DNA from: Variovorax sp. CF313
GTDB lineage: Bacteria; Pseudomonadota; Gammaproteobacteria; Burkholderiales; Burkholderiaceae_C
Reading direction: 5' to 3'
DNA: 43,436 nt
Assembly (NCBI RefSeq): GCF_000282635.1
Contig: NZ_AKIW01000051.1
Coordinates: forward strand, 1 to 43,436
Made by a program: the position numbers and the translations under genes. Positions 34,890 through 43,417 of the stretch are shown one piece after another. The first letter of the stretch is position 1; each line of letters opens with the position of its first letter. The notes under the pieces were generated by a model that saw only the letters and a list, made by a program, of their open reading frames with translations, was not told the DNA's origin and did not search any database.

Positions 34890-36428
34890 ATGTCCGAAGC
34901 CAACACCTCCCCCTCCGTCCCCACCGAAGTCGAGCAGCTGCTGCAGCGCCTGGGCGTGCCCCCCGAGGCCCACACCGGGGGCGCGCTGACGGTGCGCTCG
35001 CCCGTCAGCGGCGAGGTCATCGCACAGGTGCCGCAGACCACGCCGGCCGAGGCCACCGCTGCCATCGGCCACGCGCACGAAGCCTTCAAGGCCTGGCGCA
35101 GCGTGCCGGCCCCGCGCCGCGGCGAGCTGGTGCGCCTGCTCGGCGAAGAGCTGCGCGCCGCCAAGGGCGACCTCGGGCGCCTCGTCACGCTGGAGGCCGG
35201 CAAGATCCCGTCCGAAGGCGCGGGCGAAGTGCAGGAAATGATCGATATCTGCGACTTCGCGGTCGGCCTCTCGCGCCAGCTCTACGGCCTCACGCTGGCC
35301 ACCGAGCGCGCCGAGCACCGCATGATGGAAACCTGGCATCCGCTGGGCGTGTGCGGCGTGATCTCGGCCTTCAACTTCCCGGTGGCCGTGTGGTCGTGGA
35401 ACGCGGCGCTGGCGCTGGTGTGCGGCGACTCGGTGGTGTGGAAGCCTTCCGAGAAGACGCCGCTGACCGCACTGGCCGTGCATGCCATCGCGAAGCGCGC
35501 CGTCGCGCGCTTCGGCGATGCGCCCGAGGGCCTGCTCGGCCTGCTGCTGGGCCAGCGTGACATCGGCGAGGTGCTGGTCGATGACCATCGCGTGCCGATC
35601 CTCTCGGCCACCGGCTCGACGGCAATGGGCCGCCAGGTGGGACCGAAGCTGGCCGCGCGCTTCGCCCGCGCGATTCTCGAACTCGGCGGCAACAACGCGG
35701 CCATCGTCACGCCCTCGGCCGACCTCGACCTCACGCTGCGCGGCATCGCGTTCGCTGCCATGGGCACGGCCGGCCAGCGCTGCACCACGCTGCGCCGCCT
35801 GTTCGTGCACGACAGCGTGTACGACGCGCTGGTGCCCAAGCTTGCGAAGGTTTATGGCAACGTGCAGGTGGGCGATCCGCGCGAGGCCGGCACGCTGGTC
35901 GGCCCGCTGATCGACCGCGCAGCCTTCGACGGCATGCAGAAGGCGCTCGGCGAAAGCCGCGAGGCCGGCGCCACGGTGCACGGCGGCCAGCGCGTCGAAG
36001 GCCTCGGCACCAAGGACGCGTACTACGTGCGCCCCGCGCTGGTCGAGCTGAAGACGCACGACGGCCCGGTGCTGCGCGAGACCTTCGCGCCCATCCTCTA
36101 CGTGGTGCGCTACAGCTCGCTCGATGAGGCCATCGAATGGCACAACGCGGTGGGCGCGGGCCTGTCGTCGTCGATCTTCACGCTGAACGTGCGCGAGGCC
36201 GAGCGCTTCATGTCGAGCTCGGGCTCGGACTGCGGCATTGCCAACGTCAACATCGGCCCGAGCGGCGCGGAGATCGGCGGCGCCTTCGGTGGCGAGAAGG
36301 AAACCGGCGGCGGCCGCGAAGCCGGCTCCGACAGCTGGAAGGCGTACATGCGCCGTGCGACGAACACCATCAACTACTCGACGGCATTGCCCCTGGCGCA
36401 GGGCGTGACCTTCGACATCGGAGAGTAA
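34890..36428 (+). CDS. amaB: Aldehyde dehydrogenase, ALDH7 / L-piperidine-6-carboxylate dehydrogenase type
   Basis: This 512-residue enzyme is in the ALDH7 (antiquitin) branch, which oxidises L-2-aminoadipate 6-semialdehyde, in equilibrium with piperidine-6-carboxylate, to 2-aminoadipate in lysine and pipecolate breakdown. General base Glu264 (LELGGNN) and nucleophile Cys298 (GTAGQRCTT) are intact, and the C-terminus has the branch-typical NVNIGPSGAEIGGAFGGEKE and GREAGSDSWKAYMRR segments that bind the substrate amino-carboxylate. Length is normal. GGAG-like purines occur before the ATG. Neighbouring aminotransferase and binding-protein genes support an amino-acid pathway. The gene symbol is by family and is the least certain part. 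Confidence 0.87.
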   Translation: MSEANTSPSVPTEVEQLLQRLGVPPEAHTGGALTVRSPVSGEVIAQVPQTTPAEATAAIGHAHEAFKAWRSVPAPRRGELVRLLGEELRAAKGDLGRLVTLEAGKIPSEGAGEVQEMIDICDFAVGLSRQLYGLTLATERAEHRMMETWHPLGVCGVISAFNFPVAVWSWNAALALVCGDSVVWKPSEKTPLTALAVHAIAKRAVARFGDAPEGLLGLLLGQRDIGEVLVDDHRVPILSATGSTAMGRQVGPKLAARFARAILELGGNNAAIVTPSADLDLTLRGIAFAAMGTAGQRCTTLRRLFVHDSVYDALVPKLAKVYGNVQVGDPREAGTLVGPLIDRAAFDGMQKALGESREAGATVHGGQRVEGLGTKDAYYVRPALVELKTHDGPVLRETFAPILYVVRYSSLDEAIEWHNAVGAGLSSSIFTLNVREAERFMSSSGSDCGIANVNIGPSGAEIGGAFGGEKETGGGREAGSDSWKAYMRRATNTINYSTALPLAQGVTFDIGE

Positions 36429-36430
36429 GA

Positions 36431-36533
36431 CTCACCCCAGGCTTCGCGCACTTCGTGTTGCTGCGCCAACCCCCTTTGGGGGGCGGCATCTGCGGCCCGG
36501 CGAAGCTGGTTCCGCGATGTCCCGCGAATCAAG
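36431..36533 (+). repeat. Dispersed ~100 bp intergenic repeat, copy B
   Basis: Begins a few bases after the ALDH stop. CTCACCCCAGGCTTCGCGCA and CACTTCGTG match copy A closely. The central CCCCC TTT GGGGG hairpin is near 36470-36483, and it ends in AGCTGGTTCCGCGATG. It fills almost the whole 129 bp gap before the binding-protein gene. Confidence 0.75.
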
Positions 36534-36557
36534 AATAACCACCAGGAGACAGAAGAC

Positions 36558-37454
36558 ATGAGGACGAGATTCAAGACCATCGCCGCCGCAGCATCGCTCG
36601 CGTTCGCATTGGGCGCCGCCGCGCAAACCGCCGGCGGCACGCTCGACAAGATCAAGGCCAGCGGCAAGGTGGTGCTCGGCGTGCGCGAAGCCTCGCCGCC
36701 GATGGCCTACATGCTGGGCGCGGGCGAGAAGTACGTGGGCTACCACGTCGAGCTGTGCGAGCGCGTGCTGAAGGACATCGTGCCGCAGGCGAAGCTCGAA
36801 TACATGGCCGTGACCGCGCAGAACACCATCCCCCTGGTGCAGAACGGCACGCTCGACATCGGCTGCGGCCCCACCACCAATAACACCGCACGCCAGCAGC
36901 AGGTGGCGTTCGCGCTCACCACGTACGTGAGCGAAGTGCGCATGGCGACCAAGGTCGACTCGGGCATCGCCAACCTCGACCAGCTCGCGGGCCGCAACGT
37001 GTCGGCATCGACCGGCACCACCGCCGTGCAGCTGCTGCGCAAGCGCGAGCGCGCGCAGAACGTCTCGTACAACACGATGCTCGGCAAGGACCACCTCGAG
37101 AGCTTTCTGCTGATGGAGTCGGGCCGCGCCGACGCCTTCGTGCTCGACGACAACCTGCTGGCCGGGATCATCGCGAACTCCAAGAACCCCGCGGCCTACC
37201 GCATCGTGGGCGAGCCGCTGGGCTCGGAGCCGATCGCGCTGCTGTTCCGCAAGGACGACCCGGCCTTCAAGGCCGCGGTGGACGATTCGCTGCGCCGCAT
37301 GATGAAGAGCGGCGACCTGGAGAAGATCTACGCCAAGTGGTTCGTGGCGGCCATCCCGCCGAAGAACACGAGCCTGAACCTGCCGATGAGCACGGCGCTC
37401 AAGCAGCTGATGCTCGAACCCAACGACAAGCCACTGGAGGCCTACGCCAAGTGA
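36558..37454 (+). CDS. Amino-acid ABC transporter binding protein (SBP family 3), orphan
   Basis: This 298-residue periplasmic protein has a signal peptide (residues 1-22, ending GAAAQT), the opening TLDKIKASGKVVLGVREASPP and the ligand-fold phrase LVQNGTLDIGCGPTTNNTARQQQVAF typical of GltI-like glutamate/aspartate or polar amino acid binders. It is preceded by AGGAGAC at good distance. No permease or ATPase gene is nearby, so it must share a transporter encoded elsewhere or serve as sensor. Its end overlaps the aminotransferase start (GTGA), which means they are co-translated and may share the same ligand. Confidence 0.92.
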   Translation: MRTRFKTIAAAASLAFALGAAAQTAGGTLDKIKASGKVVLGVREASPPMAYMLGAGEKYVGYHVELCERVLKDIVPQAKLEYMAVTAQNTIPLVQNGTLDIGCGPTTNNTARQQQVAFALTTYVSEVRMATKVDSGIANLDQLAGRNVSASTGTTAVQLLRKRERAQNVSYNTMLGKDHLESFLLMESGRADAFVLDDNLLAGIIANSKNPAAYRIVGEPLGSEPIALLFRKDDPAFKAAVDDSLRRMMKSGDLEKIYAKWFVAAIPPKNTSLNLPMSTALKQLMLEPNDKPLEAYAK

Positions 37455-38671
37455 CCACGGACACTGTCGTCTTCTCGCCGGCGCAGCGCGTGCGCGCCAT
37501 CGGCGTCTCGGAAATCCTGCGCATCACCGACCACGCCAACGCGCTCAAGCGCGCGGGCCGTCCGGTGATCGTGCTGGGCGCGGGCGAGCCCGACTTCGAC
37601 ACGCCGCAGAATGTGCGCGACGCGGCGGTGCGCGCCATCGGGCGCGGCGACACGCGCTACACGGTGCTCGACGGCAGCCCGGCGATGAAGGCGGCAGTGC
37701 AGCTGAAGTTCAAGCGCGACAACGCGCTCGACTTTGCACTCGACGAGATCAGCGTGAGCGCAGGCGCCAAGCAGGTGATCTTCAACGCGCTGATGGCCAG
37801 CCTGGACCCGGGCGATGAAGTCATCCTGCCCGCGCCGTACTGGACCTCGTACGCCGACATCGTGCAGATCTGCGGCGGTGTGCCGGTGCCGGTGGCGTGC
37901 ACCGAGGCGAATGGCTTCCGGCTCGATGCCGCGCAGCTCGAGGCGGCGATCACGCCGCGCACGCGCTGGCTGTTCGTCAATTCGCCGTCGAACCCGAGCG
38001 GCGCGGCCTACAGCGCGGCGCAGCTGAAGCCGCTGTGCGAGGTGCTGCTGCGGCATCCGCAGGTGTGGGTGCTGGCCGACGACATCTACGAACACATCCT
38101 CTACGACGGACTGGCATTCGCGACGCCGGTGGCGGTGGAGCCGCGCCTGCGCGAACGCACGCTGACCGTCAACGGCGTATCGAAGGCCTATGCGATGACC
38201 GGCTGGCGCGTGGGCTACGGCGCGGGGCCGCGCGCGCTGGTCGCGGCGATGGCCGTGGTGCAGAGCCAGACGACCTCGTGCCCTTCGTCGATCAGCCAGG
38301 CCGCGGCCATCGAGGCGCTGACCGGGCCGCAGGAGATCGTGGCCGAGCGCTGCGCCGACTTCCAGGCGCGGCGCGACTTCGTGGTGGCCGCGCTGAACCG
38401 CGCGCCGGGGCTGCATTGCCGCGTGCCCGAAGGCGCGTTCTATACCTTCGCCAGCTGCGCCGGCGCGCTCGGCAAGCGCACGCGCGGCGGCACGCTGCTG
38501 CAGACGGACAGCGACTTCTGCCGCTACCTGCTGCAGGAGTTCGAGGTGGCGGTGGTGCCGGGCAGCGTGTTCGGGCTGGCGCCGTATTTCCGCATCTCGT
38601 ATGCGACGTCGATGGCGCAGCTGGAAGAGGCATGCCAGCGCATCGCTGCTGCATGCGAAGCCCTCGAATGA
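37451..38671 (+). CDS. Class I/II PLP aminotransferase (aspartate-aminotransferase-like)
   Basis: This 406-residue fold-type I enzyme has Schiff-base Lys245 in NGVSKAYAMTGWRVGY, Asn181 and Asp210/Tyr213 (NSPSNPSG, ADDIYEH) contacting PLP, and a C-terminal Arg in PYFRISYATS that binds the substrate carboxylate. The start is GTG at 37451, overlapping the previous stop; ATGs are absent until much later, and the GTG frame gives a full-length N-terminus. Substrate range in this family is broad; coupling with an amino-acid binding protein, a semialdehyde dehydrogenase and a TPP enzyme suggests deamination of a dicarboxylic amino acid such as 2-aminoadipate (inference). Confidence 0.92.
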   Translation: MTTDTVVFSPAQRVRAIGVSEILRITDHANALKRAGRPVIVLGAGEPDFDTPQNVRDAAVRAIGRGDTRYTVLDGSPAMKAAVQLKFKRDNALDFALDEISVSAGAKQVIFNALMASLDPGDEVILPAPYWTSYADIVQICGGVPVPVACTEANGFRLDAAQLEAAITPRTRWLFVNSPSNPSGAAYSAAQLKPLCEVLLRHPQVWVLADDIYEHILYDGLAFATPVAVEPRLRERTLTVNGVSKAYAMTGWRVGYGAGPRALVAAMAVVQSQTTSCPSSISQAAAIEALTGPQEIVAERCADFQARRDFVVAALNRAPGLHCRVPEGAFYTFASCAGALGKRTRGGTLLQTDSDFCRYLLQEFEVAVVPGSVFGLAPYFRISYATSMAQLEEACQRIAAACEALE

Positions 38672-38682
38672 CCCCGCATTTC

Positions 38683-38797
38683 TCCCTTCCCCGCTGGGGG
38701 AGGGCAGGGGTTGGGGCAGGCGGCATGTCAATTGCCGTCGGCTCATCCCACGCCGCTTGCCCCCATCCCAGCCTTCCCCCAGAGGGGGAAGGAGCAA
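38683..38797. repeat. REP-like hairpin doublet, copy 3
   Basis: Two hairpins: CCCTTCCCC (38684-38692) / GGGGGAGGG (38696-38704, one G-U pair), and CCTTCCCCC (38772-38780) / GGGGGAAGG (38784-38792), ending in GGAGCAA as in copy 2. It lies 12 bp after the aminotransferase stop and before the TPP enzyme gene. Confidence 0.8.
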
Positions 38798-38828
38798 GAC
38801 CCAACACCTTCATTCCATTGGACACAGC

Positions 38829-40502
38829 ATGACTTCCTCCCGCACCGGCGGCCAGATCCTGGTCGACCAGCTCATCACCCACGGCGTCAGGCAGCTGTTC
38901 TGCGTGCCCGGCGAAAGCTTTCTGGCCGTGCTCGACGCGCTGCATGACGCATCGATCGACGTGACCGTGTGCCGCCAGGAAGGCGGCGCGGCGATGATGG
39001 CCGAGGCGCAGGGCAAGCTCACGGGCCAGCCCGGCATCTGCTTCGTCACGCGCGGCCCCGGCGCCACCAACGCGGCGGCCGGCGTGCACATCGCGCACCA
39101 GGACTCGACGCCGCTGCTGCTGTTCGTGGGCCAGGTCGCGCGCGACGCCATGGGCCGCGAGGCTTTTCAGGAGCTGGACTACGGCGCGGTGTTCGGCACC
39201 ATGGCCAAGTGGGTGGTGCAGATCGACGATCCGGCGCGTGTGCCCGAGCTCGTGTCGCGTGCCTTCCATGTCGCCACCTCCGGCCGACCCGGGCCGGTGG
39301 TGATCGCGCTGCCCGAGGACATGCTGACCGAGGCCGCAGCGGTGGCCGACGCGCAGCCCTACGCGGTGACCGAAACCCATCCCGGCGCGGCGCAGCTCGC
39401 CGAGCTGCAGCAGCGGTTGTCGCAGGCGCAGCGCCCGGTGGTCATCCTCGGCGGCAGCCGCTGGTCGGAGCAGGCGGCGCTGCAGTTCGCTGATTTCGCG
39501 GCCGCGTTCTCGCTGCCCGTGTACTGCTCGTTCCGCCGCCAGATGCTGATGTCGGCCGAGCACCCCTGCTATGCGGGCGACCTGGGCCTGGGCGCCAACC
39601 CGCGCATGCTGGAGCGCATCCGCAATGCCGACCTCGTGCTGCTGGTCGGCGGGCGCCTGTCGGAAGTGCCGTCACAAGGCTACGAACTGCTGGCGATCCC
39701 GCAACCGAAGCAGGCCCTGGTGCATGTGCACGCCGATGCCAACGAGCTCGGCAAGCTCTACCGCCCCGCGCAGGGCATTCACGCCACGCCGCGGGCGTTC
39801 GCCGAAGCGGTGTCCACGCTGCGCCCCGCGCAAGCGCCGGCCTGGCAGGCAGAGACAAAGACCGCACGCGAAGACTTCCTGCGCTGGAGCGACCCGGCCC
39901 CCATCCGCATTCCCGGCCCGCTGCAGATGGGCGAGGTCATGCAGCACCTGCGTGAAGTGCTGCCGGCCGACACCATCTTCTGCAACGGCGCGGGCAACTT
40001 CGCCACGTGGGTGCACCGCTTCTGGCCGTTCCGCGCCTTCGCGAGCCAGCTCGCGCCCACCAGCGGCTCGATGGGCTACGGCCTGCCGGCCGGCGTCGGC
40101 GCCAAGAGGCTGTGGCCGCAGCGCGAGGTGGTCGTGTTCGCGGGCGACGGCGACTTCATGATGCACGGCCAGGAGTTCGCCACCGCCGTGCAGTACGGCC
40201 TGCCGATCATCGTGGTGCTGCTGGACAACGCCATGTACGGCACGATCCGCATGCACCAGGAAAAGCACTATCCCGGCCGCATCAGCGCCACGCAATTGAA
40301 GAACCCCGATTTCCGCGGCTATGCCGAAGTGTTCGGCGGCCACGGCGAACGCGTGACCAGCACCGAAGAGTTCGGCCCCGCGCTGGCCCGCGCGCGTGCG
40401 AGCTGCAAGCCGGCGATCCTGCACTGCCTGCTCGATCCGGAAGCGATCACGCCGGGCAGCACGCTGCAGTCGATCCGCAAGGCCGCGCTGGCCGCGTCCT
40501 GA
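38829..40502 (+). CDS. Thiamine-pyrophosphate-dependent enzyme (acetolactate synthase/decarboxylase-like)
   Basis: This 557-residue protein has the three-domain layout of acetolactate synthase-type enzymes: an N-terminal PYR domain with catalytic Glu51 (CRQEGGAAMMAEA), a central domain and a C-terminal PP domain with GDGDFMMHGQE and a GDG-x25-N TPP/Mg motif ending LLDNAMYG. No FAD-specific or ALS regulatory features are obvious and no small subunit gene is present, so a 2-oxo acid decarboxylase or carboligase is as likely as acetolactate synthase. ATG is reached after the REP doublet. The preceding aminotransferase would generate a 2-oxo acid substrate; that link is inference. Confidence 0.9.
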   Translation: MTSSRTGGQILVDQLITHGVRQLFCVPGESFLAVLDALHDASIDVTVCRQEGGAAMMAEAQGKLTGQPGICFVTRGPGATNAAAGVHIAHQDSTPLLLFVGQVARDAMGREAFQELDYGAVFGTMAKWVVQIDDPARVPELVSRAFHVATSGRPGPVVIALPEDMLTEAAAVADAQPYAVTETHPGAAQLAELQQRLSQAQRPVVILGGSRWSEQAALQFADFAAAFSLPVYCSFRRQMLMSAEHPCYAGDLGLGANPRMLERIRNADLVLLVGGRLSEVPSQGYELLAIPQPKQALVHVHADANELGKLYRPAQGIHATPRAFAEAVSTLRPAQAPAWQAETKTAREDFLRWSDPAPIRIPGPLQMGEVMQHLREVLPADTIFCNGAGNFATWVHRFWPFRAFASQLAPTSGSMGYGLPAGVGAKRLWPQREVVVFAGDGDFMMHGQEFATAVQYGLPIIVVLLDNAMYGTIRMHQEKHYPGRISATQLKNPDFRGYAEVFGGHGERVTSTEEFGPALARARASCKPAILHCLLDPEAITPGSTLQSIRKAALAAS

Positions 40503-40524
40503 ACAGCGCCGCGGCAGGAAGGCG

Positions 40525-40824
40525 TCAGCCCAGTCCGTCCGCGTGGCGAGTGGGTATGGGCAGGGCGCCGTCGGGCTGCCGCGCCGCCAGCCGCTTGGCC
40601 CGAGCCAAAGGTTCCATCGCCTGTTCGAGCCGCATCGCGAGCTGGTAGAGCTCCTCGTCCCTGGTGTCCGCGGCATGCGCGCGCGTCATGCGCACGATCT
40701 CGGCGGCGTATTCGGCGTTGGTGGCCATCCATTCGGTGTCTGTCACGCGCCCGTGCTTTCGCCGAAGCGCCACATGAAGGCGCGCGGCGAGGGCGATGCG
40801 TTCGCTTTCGGACATGGATGGCAT
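40525..40824 (-). CDS. Small hypothetical helical protein
   Basis: This ~99-residue protein (96 if started at the second ATG, 40815) is highly charged and helical, with RIALAARLHVALRRKHGRVT and TRDEELYQLAMRLEQAMEPL. There is no signal peptide, membrane helix or metal motif. GGAGG stands only 4 bases before the first ATG (short spacing) and 13 before the second, so the start is unsure. It is convergent with the TPP gene and divergent from the candidate RNA. I recognise no family. Confidence 0.6.
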   Translation of the reverse strand: MPSMSESERIALAARLHVALRRKHGRVTDTEWMATNAEYAAEIVRMTRAHAADTRDEELYQLAMRLEQAMEPLARAKRLAARQPDGALPIPTRHADGLG

Positions 40825-40990
40825 GCTTCCTCCGTCGGGTGGGCGACTCCCGGGTTCTTCCTGATGTGCAAGATCGGGGCCTGACCGCGCGTGCATGAAT
40901 TGTGCCGCGCCGTTAACCATCGGAAACACTTTGGTTTGCGAATCGGGCTTTCCGGGCCGGCAAAGCGGGTAATTCCCAATGCACTGAGGC

Positions 40991-41148
40991 GGTGCGCCCC
41001 CTAAAGTCTGCGCACTCGCGAACGGGCCCTGCTCGTGCTGCCGAGGGTCCGAGGAGACAAATCTCGAGCAACTATAAAAATGCTTCCAAGGCTCCGTACG
41101 AGATGCCGTGTTTGACTTTGAAGGGCGCCGCTGGTCGGCGCCTTTTTT
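40991..41148 (+). ncRNA. Candidate structured small RNA or leader RNA
   Basis: The 444 bp between the hypothetical gene and the TSUP permease holds no credible gene but a chain of stems on the plus strand. Stem 1: GTGCGC 40992-40997 / GCGCAC 41010-41015. Stem 2: CGGGCCCT 41023-41030 / AGGGTCCG 41044-41051, one G-U. Stem 3: GAGA 41054-41057 / TCTC 41062-41065 with a CAAA loop. The loop of stem 2 (GCTCG, 41031-41035) can also pair with CGAGC (41065-41069), a possible pseudoknot competing with stem 3. An intrinsic terminator ends it. A promoter is not obvious. It could be a stand-alone sRNA or a terminating leader of the TSUP gene; no known riboswitch was recognised. Confidence 0.5.
41124..41148 (+). 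terminator. Strong rho-independent terminator
   Basis: GGCGCCG (41124-41130) / CGGCGCC (41136-41142) forms a 7 bp GC stem with a CTGGT loop, extendable by G-U and A-U pairs, followed by six T (41143-41148). The plus-strand orientation means it ends a transcript that begins upstream in the gap, although no protein gene is there. It lies 120 bp before the TSUP start. Confidence 0.85.
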
Positions 41149-41268
41149 ATGCCCGCGCGCGTCGTGCCCGAAGGGTTTTTCCTCAGTGCCAAATTGACCT
41201 CCCACAAAGGCCACGCGTGCACATGAAGCTATATTTTCGATAGCGCCACGAGTGAGACAATCGCCGCC

Positions 41269-42027
41269 ATGGAAATGCTGGTGGTGACGGGCGCTTCGCT
41301 GCTCGCGGGTTTTGTCGATTCGATCGTGGGCGGAGGCGGGTTGATCCTGGTGCCGGCGCTGTTTGCCGTGTTCCCGGGCGCGACGCCGGCAACGCTGCTG
41401 GGCACCAACAAGAGTGCGTCCATTTGGGGCACGGCAGCCGCCGCGGCCCAGTTCAGCCAGCGGGTGCAGATGCGCTGGGGCGCGCTTTGGCCTGCCGCGG
41501 TGCTCGGTTTCGCCGGCTCGATGCTGGGCGCCTGGGGCGTCACGCTATTCCCGGGCGACTTCCTGCGCCGGGCGCTGCCGGTCATCCTGCTGGGCGTGCT
41601 GCTCTACACGCTGGCGCGCAAGGACATGGGGCGGATGCATGCGCCGCGCTTCTCCGGCCGGGCCGAGACGCTGGCGGCCTGCACCATCGGCCTGACGATC
41701 GGGTTCTACGACGGCTTCTTCGGGCCGGGCGCGGGGAGCTTCCTGGTGTTCCTGTTCGTGCGCTGGATGGGCTACGACTTCCTCAACGCCTCGGCCTCGG
41801 CCAAGATCATCAACACGCTGACCAACGCCGCGGCGCTGATCCTGCTGGCTGCCAAGGGCCATGTCTGGTGGCACTACGGGCTGGTGATGGCGGTGGCCAA
41901 CGTGGCGGGCAGCCTGCTCGGCACGCGGGTTGCGCTGAAGCACGGGGCGGGCTTCGTGCGGGTGGTGTTCATCGTGGTGGTGAGCGCGCTGATCCTGAAG
42001 ACCGCCTACGACGCGTTCCTGAAATAG
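41269..42027 (+). CDS. TSUP-family permease (TauE/SafE)
   Basis: This 252-residue membrane protein has about eight hydrophobic helices and the TSUP marks: N-terminal [32 protein letters not shown] near residue 44 and the repeat-half motif [14 protein letters not shown] near residue 145. The family carries sulfur compounds or organic anions (sulfite, sulfoacetate, taurine, and others). It is followed 20 bp later by a chromate transporter gene, and sulfate and chromate are chemical analogues, so an oxyanion theme is possible. The upstream leader contains a terminator. Confidence 0.93.
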   Translation: MEMLVVTGASLLAGFVDSIVGGGGLILVPALFAVFPGATPATLLGTNKSASIWGTAAAAAQFSQRVQMRWGALWPAAVLGFAGSMLGAWGVTLFPGDFLRRALPVILLGVLLYTLARKDMGRMHAPRFSGRAETLAACTIGLTIGFYDGFFGPGAGSFLVFLFVRWMGYDFLNASASAKIINTLTNAAALILLAAKGHVWWHYGLVMAVANVAGSLLGTRVALKHGAGFVRVVFIVVVSALILKTAYDAFLK

Positions 42028-42047
42028 CGAAACACGAAAGTCAGCCG

Positions 42048-43412
42048 ATGTCCTCCTCCGAAGCGCCTGCCGAGCCGCCCGTCCCCGTCAGCTTCTGGCA
42101 GGCCTTCGGCTATTGGCTCAAGCTGGGCTTCATCAGCTTCGGCGGGCCTGCCGGGCAGATCGCGCTGATGCACCAGGAACTGGTGGAGCGCCGCCGCTGG
42201 ATCTCGGAGAAGCGATTCCTCCATGCGCTGAATTACTGCATGGTGCTGCCCGGCCCCGAGGCGCAGCAGCTTGCGACCTACATCGGCTGGCTCATGCACC
42301 GCACCTGGGGCGGCATCGTGGCGGGAGGGCTGTTCGTGCTGCCGTCGCTGTTCATCCTGATCGCGTTGTCGTGGGTCTACATGGCGTATGGACAGGTGCC
42401 GGCGGTGGCGGGGCTGCTCTACGGCGTAAAGCCTGCGGTGACGGCCATCGTGCTGTTCGCGGCATGGCGCATCGGCTCGCGGGTGCTGAAGAACGCCTGG
42501 CTCTGGGCGATCGCGGCGGCCGCCTTCGTGGCGATCTTTGCGCTTCGCGTGCCGTTTCCGCTGATCGTGCTCGTGGCGGGGGCCATTGGCTACCTTGGCA
42601 GCCGGGTGGCGCCAGAGCGCTTCGCGCCGGGCGGCGCTCACGCCGCGGCGGCCGCCTCGGTCGGTCCCGCACTGATCGACGACGACACGCCGACGCCCGC
42701 GCATGCGCGCTTCGGCTGGGGCCGCTTCTTGCGCGTGCTGGGCGTGTTCCTCGCGCTGTGGCTCGTCGCCATCGGCGCCCTCGCGGCACTGTTCGGCTGG
42801 CACGGCGCGCTCACGCAGATGGGCTGGTTCTTCACCAAGGCCGCGCTGCTGACCTTCGGCGGCGCCTATGCGGTGCTGCCCTACGTGTTCCAGGGCGCGG
42901 TCGACCACTACGGCTGGCTCAGCGCCACGCAGATGATCGACGGGCTCGCGCTGGGCGAAACCACGCCGGGGCCGCTGATCATGGTGGTGTCGTTCGTGGG
43001 CTTCGTGGGCGGCTGGAACCAGGCGTTGTTCGGTGGGCAGTCGCTGTTCCTGGCGGGCGCGGTGGCGGCGACGGTGGTGAGCTTCTTCACCTTCCTGCCA
43101 TCGTTCCTGTTCATCCTGTTGGGCGGGCCGTTCATCGAATCGACGCACGGCAACCTGAAGCTCACCGCGCCGCTGACGGCCATCACGGCGGCCGTGGTGG
43201 GCGTGATCGTCAACCTCGCGGTGTTCTTCGCCTGGCACGTGCTGTGGCCGAAGGGCGCGGGCGGTGGCTTCGACGCGGCATCGGCGGCGATCGGGCTGAT
43301 CGCCGCCGTGGCGCTGTTCCGCTTCAAGGCCGGGGTGATCCCGGTGGTGCTCGGCGCGGCCCTGCTCGGACTGGCCTGGCAACAGGCGCTGCTGCCGCTA
43401 CTCCAGCGCTGA
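42048..43412 (+). CDS. chrA: Chromate transporter, long (two-domain) CHR family
   Basis: This 454-residue polytopic protein has two CHR domains. The N-terminal one (about 15-190) has [20 protein letters not shown] and [20 protein letters not shown]; the C-terminal one (about 245-450) has [20 protein letters not shown] and [20 protein letters not shown]. ChrA proteins export chromate. A polar linker near 200-225 ([20 protein letters not shown]) joins the halves. It follows the TSUP gene closely in the same direction, so co-transcription is likely. No ChrB or ChrF regulator is seen. It ends 24 bp before the window edge. Confidence 0.92.
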   Translation: MSSSEAPAEPPVPVSFWQAFGYWLKLGFISFGGPAGQIALMHQELVERRRWISEKRFLHALNYCMVLPGPEAQQLATYIGWLMHRTWGGIVAGGLFVLPSLFILIALSWVYMAYGQVPAVAGLLYGVKPAVTAIVLFAAWRIGSRVLKNAWLWAIAAAAFVAIFALRVPFPLIVLVAGAIGYLGSRVAPERFAPGGAHAAAAASVGPALIDDDTPTPAHARFGWGRFLRVLGVFLALWLVAIGALAALFGWHGALTQMGWFFTKAALLTFGGAYAVLPYVFQGAVDHYGWLSATQMIDGLALGETTPGPLIMVVSFVGFVGGWNQALFGGQSLFLAGAVAATVVSFFTFLPSFLFILLGGPFIESTHGNLKLTAPLTAITAAVVGVIVNLAVFFAWHVLWPKGAGGGFDAASAAIGLIAAVALFRFKAGVIPVVLGAALLGLAWQQALLPLLQR

Positions 43413-43417
43413 CTATT

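Noticed and set aside
40930..40980. Sigma-70 promoter for the candidate RNA
   Set aside because: TAATTC near 40970 could be a -10, but no acceptable -35 stands at 16-18 bases, so no promoter was annotated.
41080..41115. 11-codon mini-ORF (MLPRLRTRCRV) inside the candidate RNA
   Set aside because: The nearest purine-rich site is over 20 bases upstream, and the frame is too short for any coding signal.
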